Shown here one piece after another: positions 52,036 to 61,425 of a DNA stretch of 63,872 nucleotides. The DNA is from Variovorax sp. YR216 (lineage in GTDB: Bacteria > Pseudomonadota > Gammaproteobacteria > Burkholderiales > Burkholderiaceae_C). The position numbers and the translations under genes were made by a program. The DNA lies in assembly GCF_900107745.1 (NCBI RefSeq), contig NZ_FNRO01000029.1, positions 1 through 63,872 on the forward strand, read 5' to 3'. How positions within the stretch are numbered: position 1 is the stretch's first letter; every line of letters starts with the position of its first letter. Under the pieces are notes generated by a model. The model was not told the DNA's origin. It saw nothing but the letters and a program-made list of their open reading frames with translations, and made no database searches.

Positions 52036-53523
52036 TCAGCCGAGCTTGGCTTTCAAGAGCGCATTGACCTGCGCCGGGTTGGCCTTGCCCTGGCTGGCCT
52101 TCATGACCTGACCGACCAGCGCGTTGAAGGCCTTGTCCTTGCCGGCGCGGTACTCGTCGATGTTCTTCTGGTTCGTGGCCAGGACGCCATCGATGATCTT
52201 CTCGAGCGCGCCGGTATCGCTCATCTGCTTCAGGCCCTTGGCTTCGATCACGCCGTCGACGTCCTGGCCTTCGCCGGTCCAGAGTGCGTCGAACACCTGC
52301 CGCGCGGCGTTGTTCGAGATGGTGCCGTCGCTGATGCGCGCGATGAGCTTCGCGAGCTGCGCGGCGCCGACCGGTGCTTCGGCGATGCCGATGTCCTGCA
52401 GGTTCAGCCGGCGTGCGATCTCGCCGGTGATCCAGTTGCTCGCCAGCTTGGGCGCCGCGCCGGCACTGACCGCGTCGTCGAAGTAGCGCGCGAGCGCGGG
52501 GCTTTGCGTGAGCTGCGTCGCGTCGTACTCGGACAGGCCATGCTGCTGAACGTAGCGCTCGGCCATCGCGCGCGGAAGCTCGGGCATCCCGGCGCGCACA
52601 CGCTCGATCCATTCGGCCGCGATCGCCAGCGGCGGCAGGTCCGGGTCGGGGAAATAGCGGTAGTCGGCCGCGTCTTCCTTGGTGCGCATCGCGCGCGTCT
52701 CGCCGGTGTCCGGGTCGAACAGCACCGTGGCCTGCTGGATCTCGCGGCCTTCCTCCAATTCGTCGATCTGCCAGCGGATCTCGTAGTCGATCGCCTGCTG
52801 CATGAACTTGAAGCTGTTGAGGTTCTTGATCTCGCGCCGGGTGCCCAGCGGCCCGCCGGGCCTGCGCACCGACACGTTCGCGTCGCAGCGGAAGCTGCCT
52901 TCCTGCATGTTGCCGTCGCAGATGCCGATCCAGGTCACGATCTTGTGCAGTTCGCGCGCGTAGGCCACGGCTTCGGCGGTGGAGCGCATGTCGGGCTCGG
53001 TCACGATCTCGAGCAGCGGCGTGCCGGCGCGGTTCAGGTCGATGCCCGACTGTCCGACGAAGTCCTCGTGCAGCGACTTGCCGGCGTCTTCCTCGAGGTG
53101 CGCGCGCACCAGGCGCACCGTCTTCTTCTCTTCGCCGAGGTAGAAGCTCACCGAGCCGCCCTGCACGACGGGGATTTCGTACTGGCTGATCTGGTAGCCC
53201 TTCGGCAGGTCGGGGTAGAAGTAGTTCTTGCGCGCGAACACGCTGCGCGGCGCGATGTGCGAACCGAGCGCGAGGCCGAGCTTGATGGCGCGTTCGACCG
53301 CCCCCTTGTTCATCACGGGCAGGGTGCCGGGCAGCGCGAGATCCACGGCGCTGGCCTGCGTGTTCGGCTCGGCGCCGAAGGCGGTCGAGGCGCGGCTGAA
53401 GATCTTCGATGCGGTGGAAAGCTGCGCGTGCGTCTCGAAGCCGATGATGACTTCATAGCCGCGAACCAGGGGGCCCGTCGGGCGGCCGCTTTGCGCGGCT
53501 TCGAAAGTGTTGGTTTCGCTCAT
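52036..53523 (-). CDS. gatB: Glutamyl/aspartyl-tRNA amidotransferase subunit B
   Basis: A 495-aa GatB: YEVIIGFETHAQLSTASKIF at the N-terminus, SFRCDANVSVRR and PDPDLPPLAIAAEWI in the middle, and the C-terminal YqeY-like tail domain (about residues 345-495) for tRNA binding. GatB binds mischarged Glu-tRNA(Gln) or Asp-tRNA(Asn) and activates it for amidation with ammonia from GatA. It follows gatA by 15 bp and closes the gatC-gatA-gatB operon. Confidence 0.96.
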   Translation of the reverse strand: MSETNTFEAAQSGRPTGPLVRGYEVIIGFETHAQLSTASKIFSRASTAFGAEPNTQASAVDLALPGTLPVMNKGAVERAIKLGLALGSHIAPRSVFARKNYFYPDLPKGYQISQYEIPVVQGGSVSFYLGEEKKTVRLVRAHLEEDAGKSLHEDFVGQSGIDLNRAGTPLLEIVTEPDMRSTAEAVAYARELHKIVTWIGICDGNMQEGSFRCDANVSVRRPGGPLGTRREIKNLNSFKFMQQAIDYEIRWQIDELEEGREIQQATVLFDPDTGETRAMRTKEDAADYRYFPDPDLPPLAIAAEWIERVRAGMPELPRAMAERYVQQHGLSEYDATQLTQSPALARYFDDAVSAGAAPKLASNWITGEIARRLNLQDIGIAEAPVGAAQLAKLIARISDGTISNNAARQVFDALWTGEGQDVDGVIEAKGLKQMSDTGALEKIIDGVLATNQKNIDEYRAGKDKAFNALVGQVMKASQGKANPAQVNALLKAKLG

Positions 53524-53538
53524 GTCAGTTCTTCGCCA

Positions 53539-55026
53539 TCAAAAGCCGGCCGGCGTGCGCTGGTGCCAGTCGGTGGCTTGCTGGAAACGGTGCGCGGCGT
53601 TGAGCAGGCGCGACTCTTCGCAGTAGTTGCCGAGCAATTGCAGACCGACCGGCATGCCGCCGTCGAAGCCGGCGGGAATGCTCATGCCGGGCAGGCCGGC
53701 GAGCGAACCGGGCAGCGTGAAGATGTCGGCGAGGTAGTCGGCCACCGGATCGCCACCGTGTTCGCCGAGCTTCCAGGCGACGGTCGGCGCGGCTGGGCCG
53801 GCGATCAGGTCGCACTGCTTGAACGCCTGCTGGAAGTCGTCCGCGATCATCCGGCGCACCTTCTGCGCCTGCAGGTAGTAGGCGTCGTAGTAGCCATGCG
53901 AGAGCACGTAGGTGCCGATCATGATGCGGCGCTTGACCTCGTCGCCGAAGCCTTCCTCGCGCGTCTTGGCGTACATGTCGGCGAGGTCGCGATAGTCCTT
54001 GGCGCGATGGCCGAACTTGACGCCGTCGAAGCGGCTCAGGTTGCTCGACGCCTCGGCGGCCGCAATGATGTAGTAGACCGGGATCGACAGTTCGGTGCGC
54101 GGCAGGGTGATCTCGACGCGGCGGGCGCCGAGCTTTTCATATTCGGCGAGCGCGGCCTCGACGACGGCACGCACGCCGGGCGCGACGCCGTCACCGAGGA
54201 ATTCCTTCGGCACGCCGATGCGCAGTCCTTCGAGCGAATCGCCGAGATGGCGCGAGAAATCTTCGGAGGGGCGGTCGAGCGAAGTCGAATCGCGGTCCGG
54301 ATCCGGTCCGCACATGGCGGACAGCAGCAGGGCGCAGTCTTCGGCCGAGCGGGCCATCGGTCCAGCCTGGTCCAGGCTCGATGCGAAGGCGACCATGCCG
54401 TAGCGCGATGCGCGGCCGTAGGTCGGCTTGATGCCGGTCACGCCGCAGAACGAGGCCGGCTGGCGGATCGAGCCGCCCGTGTCGGTGCCGGTGGCGGCGG
54501 GCGCGAGGCGTGCGGCCACCGCCGCGGCGCTGCCGCCGGACGAGCCGCCGGGGATGCGGTCGCGATTCCACGGATTGCGAACGGGCACGGCCTTGTCGAA
54601 ACCGACCGCGGGAACCGCGACGTTCTCGTTGGACGAGCCCATCGCGAATTCATCGCAGCTGAGCTTGCCGAGGGTCACCGCGCCGGCTTCGGCGAGCCGG
54701 CGAACCACGGTGGCGTCGAAGGGCGAGCGATAGCCGGCCAGGATCCGCGAACCGGCGCTGGTCGGCAGGCCGGTGGTGACGAAGATGTCCTTGTGGGCGA
54801 TGGGCACGCCCGTCAGCGCCGGGGCGTTGCCGGCGGCGAGCTTTTCGTCGGCCGCACGGGCCTGGGCCAGGGTGAGTTCCTCGTCGACCGCGACGAAGGC
54901 GCCGAGGTCCTTGTGCTGGTCGATCCGGTCGAGCTGGTGCCGGGCGGCCTCGACGGCCGACACCTTGCGCCCCTGCAGCGCCTTGGCCAGCTCGGCCACG
55001 CCCATCTGATGGATTGCGGCGCTCAT
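53539..55026 (-). CDS. gatA: Glutamyl/aspartyl-tRNA amidotransferase subunit A
   Basis: A 495-aa amidase-signature glutaminase subunit: Lys in VPIAHKDIFVT, cis-Ser in PGGSSGGSAAAV and nucleophile Ser in GTDTGGSIRQPAS. It releases ammonia from glutamine for GatB. It overlaps gatC by 4 bp (ATGA). It is a housekeeping relative of the AtzE- and AtzF-like amidases of the ureide island, with the same catalytic plan but clearly distinct. Confidence 0.96.
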   Translation of the reverse strand: MSAAIHQMGVAELAKALQGRKVSAVEAARHQLDRIDQHKDLGAFVAVDEELTLAQARAADEKLAAGNAPALTGVPIAHKDIFVTTGLPTSAGSRILAGYRSPFDATVVRRLAEAGAVTLGKLSCDEFAMGSSNENVAVPAVGFDKAVPVRNPWNRDRIPGGSSGGSAAAVAARLAPAATGTDTGGSIRQPASFCGVTGIKPTYGRASRYGMVAFASSLDQAGPMARSAEDCALLLSAMCGPDPDRDSTSLDRPSEDFSRHLGDSLEGLRIGVPKEFLGDGVAPGVRAVVEAALAEYEKLGARRVEITLPRTELSIPVYYIIAAAEASSNLSRFDGVKFGHRAKDYRDLADMYAKTREEGFGDEVKRRIMIGTYVLSHGYYDAYYLQAQKVRRMIADDFQQAFKQCDLIAGPAAPTVAWKLGEHGGDPVADYLADIFTLPGSLAGLPGMSIPAGFDGGMPVGLQLLGNYCEESRLLNAAHRFQQATDWHQRTPAGF

Positions 55027-55322
55027 TCAATCACCTTCGGAACCAGGAACAGGCCGTTTTCGACGGCGGGCGCGCTGCGCTGGTTGGCTTCGCGGTTGTT
55101 GGGTTCGCTGACGACGTCTTCGGCGAGGCGAAGCGTCACGTCCTGGATCGTGGCGACCGGGTGGGCGAGCGGCTCGACGCCGGTGGTGTCGACCGCGCGC
55201 ATGCGCTCGACGAGGTCGAAGAAGCCGTTGATCTGGCCGCGCAGGCGGTCGCTCTCTTCGGGCGCCAGCTGGAGCCGGGCGAGCGACGCGATGCGCGCAA
55301 TATCGGAAGCAGTGAGGGACAT
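55023..55322 (-). CDS. gatC: Glutamyl/aspartyl-tRNA amidotransferase subunit C
   Basis: A 99-aa GatC: IARIASLARLQLAPEESDRL near the N-terminus, then FFDLVERMRAVDTTGVEPLAHP and LRLAEDVVSEP are typical. It wraps around and stabilises the GatA-GatB complex. First gene of gatCAB. It is divergent from mreB, with a 226-bp intergenic region that must contain both promoters. Confidence 0.95.
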   Translation of the reverse strand: MSLTASDIARIASLARLQLAPEESDRLRGQINGFFDLVERMRAVDTTGVEPLAHPVATIQDVTLRLAEDVVSEPNNREANQRSAPAVENGLFLVPKVIE

Positions 55323-55548
55323 CGGAAAAAGAAGGCTTGGCGAGCGTGAAAAACGCGGGGCGTCACGCCCTGAAAGGTGCGTCGAAACGCTGGAGCGTCA
55401 AGGGATTCGGTTATTATCCCGCCTTTGCCGCAACCCCCGCGAACGCGCCGGCATTTGCCGCAAAAACGTTCAATCCACCCCTGTCAAACGACCCAGCAAG
55501 AGGGCGACGGCCTGCCGACGCGCATGCCGTGCTCCAGAGGATTCCACA

Positions 55549-56592
55549 ATGTTCGGAGCTTTTCGTCGGTACTTCTCGACCGACCTCGCGATCGACCTCG
55601 GCACCGCCAACACGCTCATTTTTGCCCGCAACAAAGGCATCGTCCTGGACGAGCCGTCGGTTGTCGCCATCCGGCATGAAGGCGGCCCCCACGGCAAGAA
55701 AGTGATCCAGGCGGTTGGCCGCGAAGCCAAGGCCATGCTCGGCAAGGTGCCCGGCAACATCGAGGCCATCCGACCGATGAAGGACGGCGTGATCGCCGAC
55801 TTCGTGATCACCGAGCAGATGATCAAGCAGTTCATCAAGATGGTGCACCCGCGCTCGCTGCTCACGCCCAGCCCGCGCATCATCATCTGCGTGCCCTGCG
55901 GGTCGACCCAGGTCGAGCGCCGCGCGATCAAGGACGCGGCTGAAGCGGCTGGTGCCACGTCGGTCTACCTCATCGAGGAACCCATGGCCGCCGCGATCGG
56001 CGCCGGCCTGCCGGTGTCGGAAGCCAGCGGCTCGATGGTCGTCGACATCGGCGGCGGCACCACCGAAGTGGGCGTGATCTCGCTCGGCGGCATGGTCTAC
56101 AAGGGCAGCGTGCGCGTCGGCGGCGACCGCTTCGACGAGGCCATCATCAACTACATCCGCCGCAACTACGGCATGCTGATCGGCGAGCCGACGGCCGAAG
56201 TCATCAAGAAGAGCATCGGTTCGGCCTTCCCCGGCTCCGAAGTCAAGGAAATGGAAGTCAAGGGCCGCAACCTCAGCGAAGGCGTGCCGCGCAGCTTCAC
56301 GATCAGCAGCAACGAAGTGCTGGAAGCGCTGACCGATCCGCTGAACAACATCGTCTCCGCCGTGAAGAACGCGCTCGAACAGACGCCGCCCGAACTCGGC
56401 GCCGACATCGCCGAGCGCGGCATGATGCTCACCGGCGGCGGCGCGCTGCTGCGCGACCTCGACCGCCTGCTGGCCGAGGAAACCGGCCTGCCGGTGCTGG
56501 TGGCCGAAGACCCGCTGACCTGCGTGGTTCGTGGCTGCGGTATCGCTCTCGAGCGCATGGACCGGCTCGGAAGCATCTTCACGAGCGAATAA
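55549..56592 (+). CDS. mreB: Rod-shape-determining protein MreB
   Basis: A 347-aa bacterial actin: phosphate-binding loop IDLGTANTLIF, VDIGGGTTEVG and MLTGGGALLRDLD (adenosine motif) are intact. MreB polymerises under the inner membrane and guides lateral wall synthesis. A good rho-independent terminator follows, so mreB probably also makes a monocistronic message, as is common. Confidence 0.97.
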   Translation: MFGAFRRYFSTDLAIDLGTANTLIFARNKGIVLDEPSVVAIRHEGGPHGKKVIQAVGREAKAMLGKVPGNIEAIRPMKDGVIADFVITEQMIKQFIKMVHPRSLLTPSPRIIICVPCGSTQVERRAIKDAAEAAGATSVYLIEEPMAAAIGAGLPVSEASGSMVVDIGGGTTEVGVISLGGMVYKGSVRVGGDRFDEAIINYIRRNYGMLIGEPTAEVIKKSIGSAFPGSEVKEMEVKGRNLSEGVPRSFTISSNEVLEALTDPLNNIVSAVKNALEQTPPELGADIAERGMMLTGGGALLRDLDRLLAEETGLPVLVAEDPLTCVVRGCGIALERMDRLGSIFTSE

Positions 56593-56611
56593 TGCGCTTG
56601 ATGCGCAAATG

Positions 56612-56643
56612 GCCGGCCCGCGTTTGCGCAGGGCCGGCTTTTT
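56612..56643 (+). terminator. Rho-independent terminator after mreB
   Basis: GCCGGCCC (56612-56619) pairs with GGGCCGGC (56631-56638); the inner GCG/CGC extends the stem around a TTTG loop, and TTTTT follows at once. It lies 20 bp after the mreB stop and 20 bp before the mreC start, so it should reduce read-through into mreC and give MreB excess. Confidence 0.88.
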
Positions 56644-56663
56644 CAATTTAAAGTCCCTCCGCC

Positions 56664-57665
56664 ATGCCGCTCGGCACGCTCGATCGCACTGCGCCACCCC
56701 TGTTCAACCAGGGGCCTTCGGCGCTCAGCAAGCTGATCTTCTTCAGCGCGCTCGCGCTGTTCCTGATGGTGGCCGATGCGCGGTTCAACATCGTGCAGCC
56801 GGTGCGTCTGGCGGTCGGCACGGTGCTCTATCCGATCCAGTGGCTCGCGCTGAAACCCGTCCAACTGGTGGCGGGCGGTAGCCGCTATCTCGAAGACCTG
56901 CAGGCCGCGCAGGCCAGGGAAGCCGAGGCGCGCAAGGCCTTGGCGCTGCAGTCGGAACGCGCCAGCCAGGCCGACCTGCTCGCGCAGGAAAACGCGCGGC
57001 TGCGCTCGATGCTCGAACTGCGCCAGGTGACGCAGACGCCGGGCCGGGTGGCCGAGGTGCTCTACGACACGTCCGACCCGTACACCCGCAAGGTGGTGAT
57101 CGACCAGGGGCTGACGCATGGCATCGCGGCAGGGTCGCCGGTGATCGACGAGAACGGCGTGCTCGGGCAAGTCACACAGGTGCAACCTTTCACGAGCGAA
57201 ATCACGCTGGTGATCGATCGCGATCTCGCCATCCCAGTGCAGAACACGCGGACCGGCGCGCGCAGCGTGGCTTTCGGCGACGCCAGCGCCCACGGCGGTG
57301 GGCTCGAACTGCGCTTCATGGGCGCCAACTCGGATGTGCAGGAAGGCGACATGCTGACCACCAGCGGGGTCGACGGCGTCTACCCGCCGGGGCTGCCGGT
57401 CGCGAAGATCGACCGCATCGAACGCCGGGCCGATTCCGCCTTCGCCCGCATCCACCTGGTGCCGATGGGGCGTGTGAATTCCGCGCGGTACGTGCTGGTG
57501 CTGGCGCCGACGGGTACGCCGCCCGTGCCGAAGCCCGCGCCGGTCGCGCCGGCGGCGAGCGCCTCGGGCAAGAAGAAGGGCGAGAAGTCCGACAAGCCGG
57601 GGGCCAAGGCCGACAAATCGGACAAGTCCGACAAGGCCGACAAGAAGGAGAAGCGCACGCCATGA
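56664..57665 (+). CDS. mreC: Rod-shape-determining protein MreC
   Basis: A 333-aa bitopic protein: one membrane segment (about residues 20-40), a coiled coil (about 68-112: QAREAEARKALALQSERASQ) and the beta-barrel MreC periplasmic domain (GRVAEVLYDTSDPYTRKVVI, GVYPPGLPVAKID). The C-terminal 45 residues are an unusual low-complexity tail of Lys, Ser, Asp and Ala (KSDKSDKADKKEK). It overlaps mreD by 4 bp. Confidence 0.95.
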   Translation: MPLGTLDRTAPPLFNQGPSALSKLIFFSALALFLMVADARFNIVQPVRLAVGTVLYPIQWLALKPVQLVAGGSRYLEDLQAAQAREAEARKALALQSERASQADLLAQENARLRSMLELRQVTQTPGRVAEVLYDTSDPYTRKVVIDQGLTHGIAAGSPVIDENGVLGQVTQVQPFTSEITLVIDRDLAIPVQNTRTGARSVAFGDASAHGGGLELRFMGANSDVQEGDMLTTSGVDGVYPPGLPVAKIDRIERRADSAFARIHLVPMGRVNSARYVLVLAPTGTPPVPKPAPVAPAASASGKKKGEKSDKPGAKADKSDKSDKADKKEKRTP

Positions 57666-58183
57666 TCATGCGTCCCGGCCAGCAGCAGCTCTTGCTGCCC
57701 GTCAGCCCGCTGTTCATGTGGGCCAGCCTGATCGTCGCCCTGTTGATCAACATGGTGCCGATCGGCCGGGTGGCGTGGACGCCGGATCTTCTGGCACTGG
57801 TGATCGTGTTCTGGAGCGTGCATCAGCCTGCGCGCATCGGGATCGGGGCCGCCTTCGTCTTCGGGCTGCTGATGGATGTGCATCAAGCCGCGATGCTGGG
57901 GCAGCATGCGCTGTCCTATACGACGCTGGGCTTCTTCGCGATCATGATCCACCGCCGGCTGCTGTGGTTCCCGGTGGCGTCGCAGGCGCTGCAGGTGCTT
58001 CCGCTGTTCGCGGTGTCGCACCTGATCGAACTGGCGATCCGGATGATTGGCGGCGGGGCGTTCCCGGGCTGGACGCTGCTCATCGCGCCGTTGATCGAAT
58101 CCGCGTTGTGGCCGCTGGTCAGTGTGCTGTTGTTGGCACCTCAGCGCCGGGCGCCGGAACCCGATGCCAATCGGCCACTCTGA
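57662..58183 (+). CDS. mreD: Rod-shape-determining protein MreD
   Basis: A 173-aa inner-membrane protein with about five membrane segments. LLINMVPIGRVAWTPDLLAL, then RIGIGAAFVFGLLMDVHQAA and QHALSYTTLGFFAIM are MreD signatures. It links MreC with the elongasome enzymes. The ATG at 57662 overlaps the mreC stop. A dispersed repeat begins right after its stop and separates it from mrdA. Confidence 0.93.
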   Translation: MIMRPGQQQLLLPVSPLFMWASLIVALLINMVPIGRVAWTPDLLALVIVFWSVHQPARIGIGAAFVFGLLMDVHQAAMLGQHALSYTTLGFFAIMIHRRLLWFPVASQALQVLPLFAVSHLIELAIRMIGGGAFPGWTLLIAPLIESALWPLVSVLLLAPQRRAPEPDANRPL

Positions 58184-58185
58184 TG

Positions 58186-58285
58186 TTGCTCGCCCCCAGG
58201 CTGCGCGCACTGCGTGTCGCTTCGCCAACCCCCTACCGGGGGCAGCACCGGCGGCCCGGCAAAGCCGGTTCCGCGGTGCTCCCCG
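58186..58285 (+). repeat. Dispersed palindromic repeat, copy E
   Basis: Starts TTGCTCGCCCCCAGGCTGCG, then a CCCCCTACCGGGGG hairpin and the core GCGGCCCGGCAAAGCCGGTT followed by CCGCGG. It lies between mreD and mrdA, inside what is usually one operon. Its plus-strand orientation and length match copy C. Confidence 0.78.
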
Positions 58286-58360
58286 CCTTGTTCCGGGGCC
58301 TTCAAGCCGGATGGTGAGTATTTGCTTTCGTTTTTCTTCCCGTTAAGCTGATCTGCTGTC

Positions 58361-60337
58361 ATGACCGAGATTCGTAACGTCGCCGCCGACCTGTCGCGCT
58401 TCAAGCGCCGGGTGGTCGTGATCGCGCTCGTCGTGTTGGTGGCGTTCGGTCTCCTGGCGTCGCGGCTGGTGTATCTGCAGGTGGTGCGGCACGAGGACCT
58501 CGCCGAGCAGGCGGAGAGCAATCGCACCGCGATCGTGCCGGTGGTGCCGAACCGGGGGCTGATCGTCGATCGCAACGGGATCGTGCTGGCGTCCAATTAC
58601 TCCGCCTACACGCTCGAGATCACGCCGTCGAAGGCGGGGAATCTCGAGGACACGATCGATGCGCTTTCCGAGGTCCTGGAGATTTCGCCGCGCGACCGCC
58701 GGCGCTTCAAGCGGCTGCGAGAGGACTCCCGCAGCTTCGATTCGGTGCCGATCCGCACCCGCCTGAGCGACGAGGAGGTCGCCCGGTTCGCCGCGCAGCG
58801 CTATCGCTTCCCGGGCGTCGAGATCAAGGCGCGGCTGTTCCGCAACTACCCGAACGGCGAACTCGCCAGCCATGTACTGGGTTACATCGGACGCATCAAC
58901 CAGGCCGAAAAGGCGGCCATGGAAGACTGGGAAGACGAGGACCTCGCCAACTACAAGGGCACGGAATACATCGGCAAGCTCGGCATCGAGCAGAGCTACG
59001 AGAAGACCCTGCACGGCCAGACGGGCGTCGAGCAGATGGAAACCTCCGCCGGCGGCCGCGCGGTGCGGCGGCTCGCGGCGCATCCGGCCACGCCGGGCAA
59101 CACCGTCATGCTGTCGGTCGACATCAAGCTGCAGAAGCTGGTCGAGGACATGTACGGCGATCGGCGCGGCGCGCTGGTGGCGATCGATCCCAAGACCGGC
59201 GAGATCCTGGCCTTCGTGAGCAAGCCGACCTTCGATCCGAACCTGTTCGTGGAAGGCATCGACGTCGAGAACTGGAAGGAACTCAGTGAGTCGATCAACA
59301 AGCCGCTGCTCAACCGGGCGCTGCGCGGCACCTACCCGCCGGGCTCGACCTACAAGCCCTTCATGGCGCTGGCCGCGCTTCAGACGGGCAAGCGCGGACC
59401 GAGCGTGGTGGTCAACGACCCGGGCTATTTCAACTTCGGCGGCCACCGCTTCGGCAGCCCCGAGGGCAACATCGGCGGCGTGGACATGCGGCGCTCGATC
59501 CAGCTGTCCAGCAACATCTACTACTACTCGCTGGCCAACGAGATGGGCGTGGACCTGATCCACGACTCGATGAAGCCGCTGGGCTTCGGCCAGATCACCG
59601 GCATCGACGTCGGCGGCGAGGTGCGCGGCGTGCTGCCGAGTACCGAGTGGAAGCGCAACACCTACAAGCGTCCCGAGCAGAAGAAGTGGTATGCCGGCGA
59701 AACCATCTCGCTGGGCATCGGACAGGGCTACAACGCCTTCACGATGCTGCAACTGGCGCATGCGACGTCGATCGTGGCCAATGGCGGCGTGAAGTTCAAG
59801 CCGCACCTGGCGCTGGCGGTCCGCGACACGGTGACCGGCGAGGTGAAGCCGATCGAGCAGGCGCCGGCACAGAATCTCAATATTCCGCCTGCGAACATCG
59901 GCGTGGTCCGCGACGGCCTGGTGGCAGTGGTCAACGCCGGCACCGCGCGCAGCGTCTTCGCCGGCGCGGGGTATCAGGCGGCGGGCAAGACCGGAACCGC
60001 GCAGGCGGTGGGCATGGCGGCGAACACCAAGTACAACGCCAAGGCGCTGGAGGAACACCAGCGCGACCACGCGCTTTTCATGGCCTTCGCGCCTGCCAAC
60101 GACCCGAAGATCGCCGTGGCGCTCATCGTCGAGAACGCGGGCTGGGGCGCTGGCGCCGCCGCGCCGATCGCGCGTCGCGTGTTCGACTACTGGCTGCTGA
60201 ACCAGTACCCGAGCGAGGCGGACATGGCCGCCATCCAGCAGGGCAAGGCCGCGGCGCCGATCGGCAAGCCGCGCGTCGCGAGCGAAGTGGCATGGCCGCC
60301 GTCGGGCACGCAGGCCGCGGCATCGACCGCCCCCTGA
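58361..60337 (+). CDS. mrdA: Penicillin-binding protein 2 (transpeptidase)
   Basis: A 658-aa class B PBP: N-terminal membrane segment (about residues 17-37), pedestal domain, and transpeptidase domain with Ser329 in GTYPPGSTYKPF (SxxK), SSNIYYY (SxN) and the KTG box AGKTGTAQ. It crosslinks lateral peptidoglycan in the elongasome and is the target of mecillinam-type beta-lactams. It follows mreBCD as usual, but rodA, its usual partner gene, is not next. The ATG at 58361 lies 178 bp after mreD. Confidence 0.96.
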   Translation: MTEIRNVAADLSRFKRRVVVIALVVLVAFGLLASRLVYLQVVRHEDLAEQAESNRTAIVPVVPNRGLIVDRNGIVLASNYSAYTLEITPSKAGNLEDTIDALSEVLEISPRDRRRFKRLREDSRSFDSVPIRTRLSDEEVARFAAQRYRFPGVEIKARLFRNYPNGELASHVLGYIGRINQAEKAAMEDWEDEDLANYKGTEYIGKLGIEQSYEKTLHGQTGVEQMETSAGGRAVRRLAAHPATPGNTVMLSVDIKLQKLVEDMYGDRRGALVAIDPKTGEILAFVSKPTFDPNLFVEGIDVENWKELSESINKPLLNRALRGTYPPGSTYKPFMALAALQTGKRGPSVVVNDPGYFNFGGHRFGSPEGNIGGVDMRRSIQLSSNIYYYSLANEMGVDLIHDSMKPLGFGQITGIDVGGEVRGVLPSTEWKRNTYKRPEQKKWYAGETISLGIGQGYNAFTMLQLAHATSIVANGGVKFKPHLALAVRDTVTGEVKPIEQAPAQNLNIPPANIGVVRDGLVAVVNAGTARSVFAGAGYQAAGKTGTAQAVGMAANTKYNAKALEEHQRDHALFMAFAPANDPKIAVALIVENAGWGAGAAAPIARRVFDYWLLNQYPSEADMAAIQQGKAAAPIGKPRVASEVAWPPSGTQAAASTAP

Positions 60338-60347
60338 TCCGCCAACT

Positions 60348-61106
60348 TCAGCGCAGGAAGGCGTCGTAGGCGGTCTTCAGGATCAGCGCGCCGACGACGA
60401 AGATGAACACCGTGCGCACGAAGCCCGCGCCGTGGCGGATCGCCACCCGGGCGCCGATCACCCCGCCCGCGACGTTCGCCACCGCCATCACCAGCCCGTA
60501 GTGCCACAGCACATGCCCCTTGAGGCCGAGCAGCAGCAGGGCGCCGAGGTTGGTCATGACATTGAGCAGCTTGGCCGACGCCGCGGCATTGAGAAAGTCG
60601 TAGCCCAGCCAGCGGACGAACAGGAACACGAAGAAGCTGCCCGTGCCGGGGCCGAAGAAGCCGTCGTAGATGCCGAGCGCGAAGCCGATCGCCGCAGTGG
60701 CCGCGAGCTCGGCACGGCCGTGGAAGCGCGGCTCGTGGTGCTTGCCCATGTCCTTGCGCGCGAGGGTGTAGAGCAGCAGCACGACCAGGATCACCGGCAG
60801 CAGCTTGCGGAGGAAGTCGCCGGGCACCACGGTCACGGCCCAGGCGCCCATCAACGAACCGAAGAATGCCAGCGCGGCCGCCGGGAGCAGCGTGCGCCAG
60901 CGCAGGCCGACGCGATAGTGGAACTGCACGGTGGCTGCCGCCGTGCCCCAGACCGAGGCGCTTTTGTTGGTGCCCAGCAGCGTCGCCGGGGCCACGCCGG
61001 GCAGCACGCTGAAGAGCGCGGGGACCAGGATCAGTCCGCCTCCCCCCACGATCGAATCAACGAATCCCGCGAACAGCGAGGCCAGGGTCAGCACGACGAT
61101 TTCCAT
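60348..61106 (-). CDS. TauE/SafE-family membrane permease
   Basis: A 252-aa inner-membrane protein with about eight hydrophobic segments: DSIVGGGGLILVPALFSVLP at the N-terminus and the matching GIYDGFFGPGTGSFFVF repeat in the second half are the TauE/SafE signatures. The family exports or imports sulfite, sulfoacetate and other organic anions. It converges on mrdA with 10 bp between stops; no functional connection is seen. Confidence 0.88.
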   Translation of the reverse strand: MEIVVLTLASLFAGFVDSIVGGGGLILVPALFSVLPGVAPATLLGTNKSASVWGTAAATVQFHYRVGLRWRTLLPAAALAFFGSLMGAWAVTVVPGDFLRKLLPVILVVLLLYTLARKDMGKHHEPRFHGRAELAATAAIGFALGIYDGFFGPGTGSFFVFLFVRWLGYDFLNAAASAKLLNVMTNLGALLLLGLKGHVLWHYGLVMAVANVAGGVIGARVAIRHGAGFVRTVFIFVVGALILKTAYDAFLR

Positions 61107-61425
61107 TTGCGGAGATTGTCGCCGCGAGGCGTGCTATCGATTTTGTAGCGCGGAGCCCATGAAGGGCGGGAATTTCCGACCGACGGGTCAAAAAAAAAGG
61201 CGCCGACCAGCGGCGCCTTGTTCAAAAAAACAGCATCTCGTCCGGATGCCTTGTGTCTAGTGTTCTGATTCTTCGAAGGTTTGTCTCCTCGGTCCCCCGC
61301 GCAGCGGGCAGGCCCGTTTGCGAGTGGCTGGACTTTATTCGGCGCACCGCCGCAGTGCATCGGGGATTACCCGCCAATTGGCCCGGATCGGCCCCAATCT
61401 GAAACAAGCGGCAACGCAAACGCGC
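61107..61425. other. Intergenic stretch with a rho-independent terminator
   Basis: This 319-bp gap lies between the TauE/SafE start and the GMC oxidoreductase stop, both on the minus strand. It holds one strong terminator (listed separately) for the GMC gene and the promoter region for the TauE gene. No credible coding sequence was found. Confidence 0.7.
61190..61219 (-). terminator. Rho-independent terminator downstream of the GMC gene
   Basis: On the minus strand AAGGCGCC (61212-61219) pairs with GGCGCCTT (61197-61204) around a 7-base loop, followed by a run of nine T. A second A-run on the other side (61224-61230) makes it usable for both strands. It should end the mmsA-GMC transcript about 210 bp after the GMC stop. 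Confidence 0.9.

Noticed and set aside
57560..57660. Low-complexity Lys/Asp/Ser coding stretch as a possible frameshift or microsatellite
   Set aside because: It stays in the mreC frame up to the mreD overlap, so it is an ordinary charged tail.
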